Assembly: GCA_029339505.1 (NCBI GenBank) | Contig: JAQISU010000094.1 | Span: 4,815,001 to 4,879,000 of the forward strand | Direction of reading: 5' to 3' | DNA length: 64,000 nt | From: Unio delphinus | Taxonomy: Eukaryota > Mollusca > Bivalvia > Unionida > Unionidae | Shown here: one piece after another, positions 63,849 to 64,000 of the stretch | Position numbering within the stretch: the first letter of the stretch is position 1 | Layout of the letters: every line of letters starts with the position of its first letter | Notes under the pieces: model-generated | The model's database searches: none | Told to the model about the DNA's origin: nothing | What the model saw: the letters and a program-made list of their open reading frames with translations, nothing else | Translations under genes and position numbers: made by a program

Positions 63849-63881
63849 AATAGCCTATCAACTTGTTGTAGATAGGCTATT
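63849..63881. other. Conserved hairpin (unit 3)
   Basis: The stem AATAGCCTATC / GATAGGCTATT and the loop are unchanged, although sequence around them differs from units 1 and 2. Confidence 0.8.
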
Positions 63882-64000
63882 AAAATAAGACAGTGAGTCA
63901 CTCCGACAATCTTCCCAACAAGAAGAAAACATTAATAATAAATTAATTTCTATAATGAGAGATATAACCTTTCAGGTATTATCATCATTTAATCCTCACA

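Larger units (their letters stand above)
62551..64000. repeat. Unit 3 of the tandem duplication, right part (continues beyond the window)
   Basis: Resumes the unit order at a phrase like AAATATGATCAAATTTGGTA, matching 42300 onwards, and follows it to the window edge. Differences from units 1 and 2 are clearly denser here than in 57702-59480. Confidence 0.88.

Overview
This is a window of eukaryotic nuclear genome, AT-rich and dominated by repeats. It most resembles a marine mollusc, probably a bivalve. The basis is: GT-AG introns; a solute-carrier gene split over small exons; non-LTR retrotransposons with an RNase H domain (I/Nimb type) and of the CR1/L2 type; tRNA-derived SINEs ending in ACAACAACA-type tails; and long (TA)n, (GA)n and (CA)n microsatellites. 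No bacterial genes, CRISPR arrays or intact tRNA/rRNA genes were seen. Species is an inference from repeat style only.

Region 1 (about 1-13,000) holds the 3' part of an SLC17-family (sialin / vesicular glutamate / phosphate cotransporter type) gene on the + strand. Five exon-sized blocks are visible: 2408-2505, 5209-5340, 6835-6985, 8125-8215 and 12796-12954. The last four join in matching phase and end in a stop codon. The second block carries a frame break next to its acceptor, and the piece expected between blocks one and two was not found, so this copy may be a pseudogene. A decayed CR1/L2-like LINE lies antisense in the last intron. Upstream are a truncated RNase H-type LINE fragment and a 36-39 bp minisatellite.

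Region 2 (13,000-34,600) has no gene I can name. It holds SINEs (one with a clear 12 bp target-site duplication), three tandem minisatellites (32, 46 and 37 bp units), many microsatellites, and several old diverged segmental duplications. One pair of copies differs by a clean block of about 982 bp. Two unrecognised open segments lie on the - strand at 33,939-34,367.

Region 3 (34,651-37,571) is a 5'-truncated, frameshifted I/Nimb-like LINE on the - strand with RT, RNase H and a C-terminal CCHC knuckle.

Region 4 (37,572-64,000) is a tandem segmental duplication with a repeat length of about 9.0 kb. It comprises a truncated 1.9 kb copy (copy 0), two complete units (39,668-48,704 and 48,705-57,701), and a third unit that is interrupted from about 59,770 to 62,550 and runs off the window. 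Each complete unit carries a pogo/Tigger-like non-autonomous DNA transposon, a hAT-like MITE, two LINE remnants, a possible small exon and a conserved hairpin. Copy 0 lacks the pogo-like insertion and so preserves the empty site. Unit 3 switches from the unit 1/2 sequence type to the copy 0 type near 59,490, which suggests that copy 0 and the right part of unit 3 are the two ends of the original locus. All divergence statements here come from reading by eye, not from a computed alignment.
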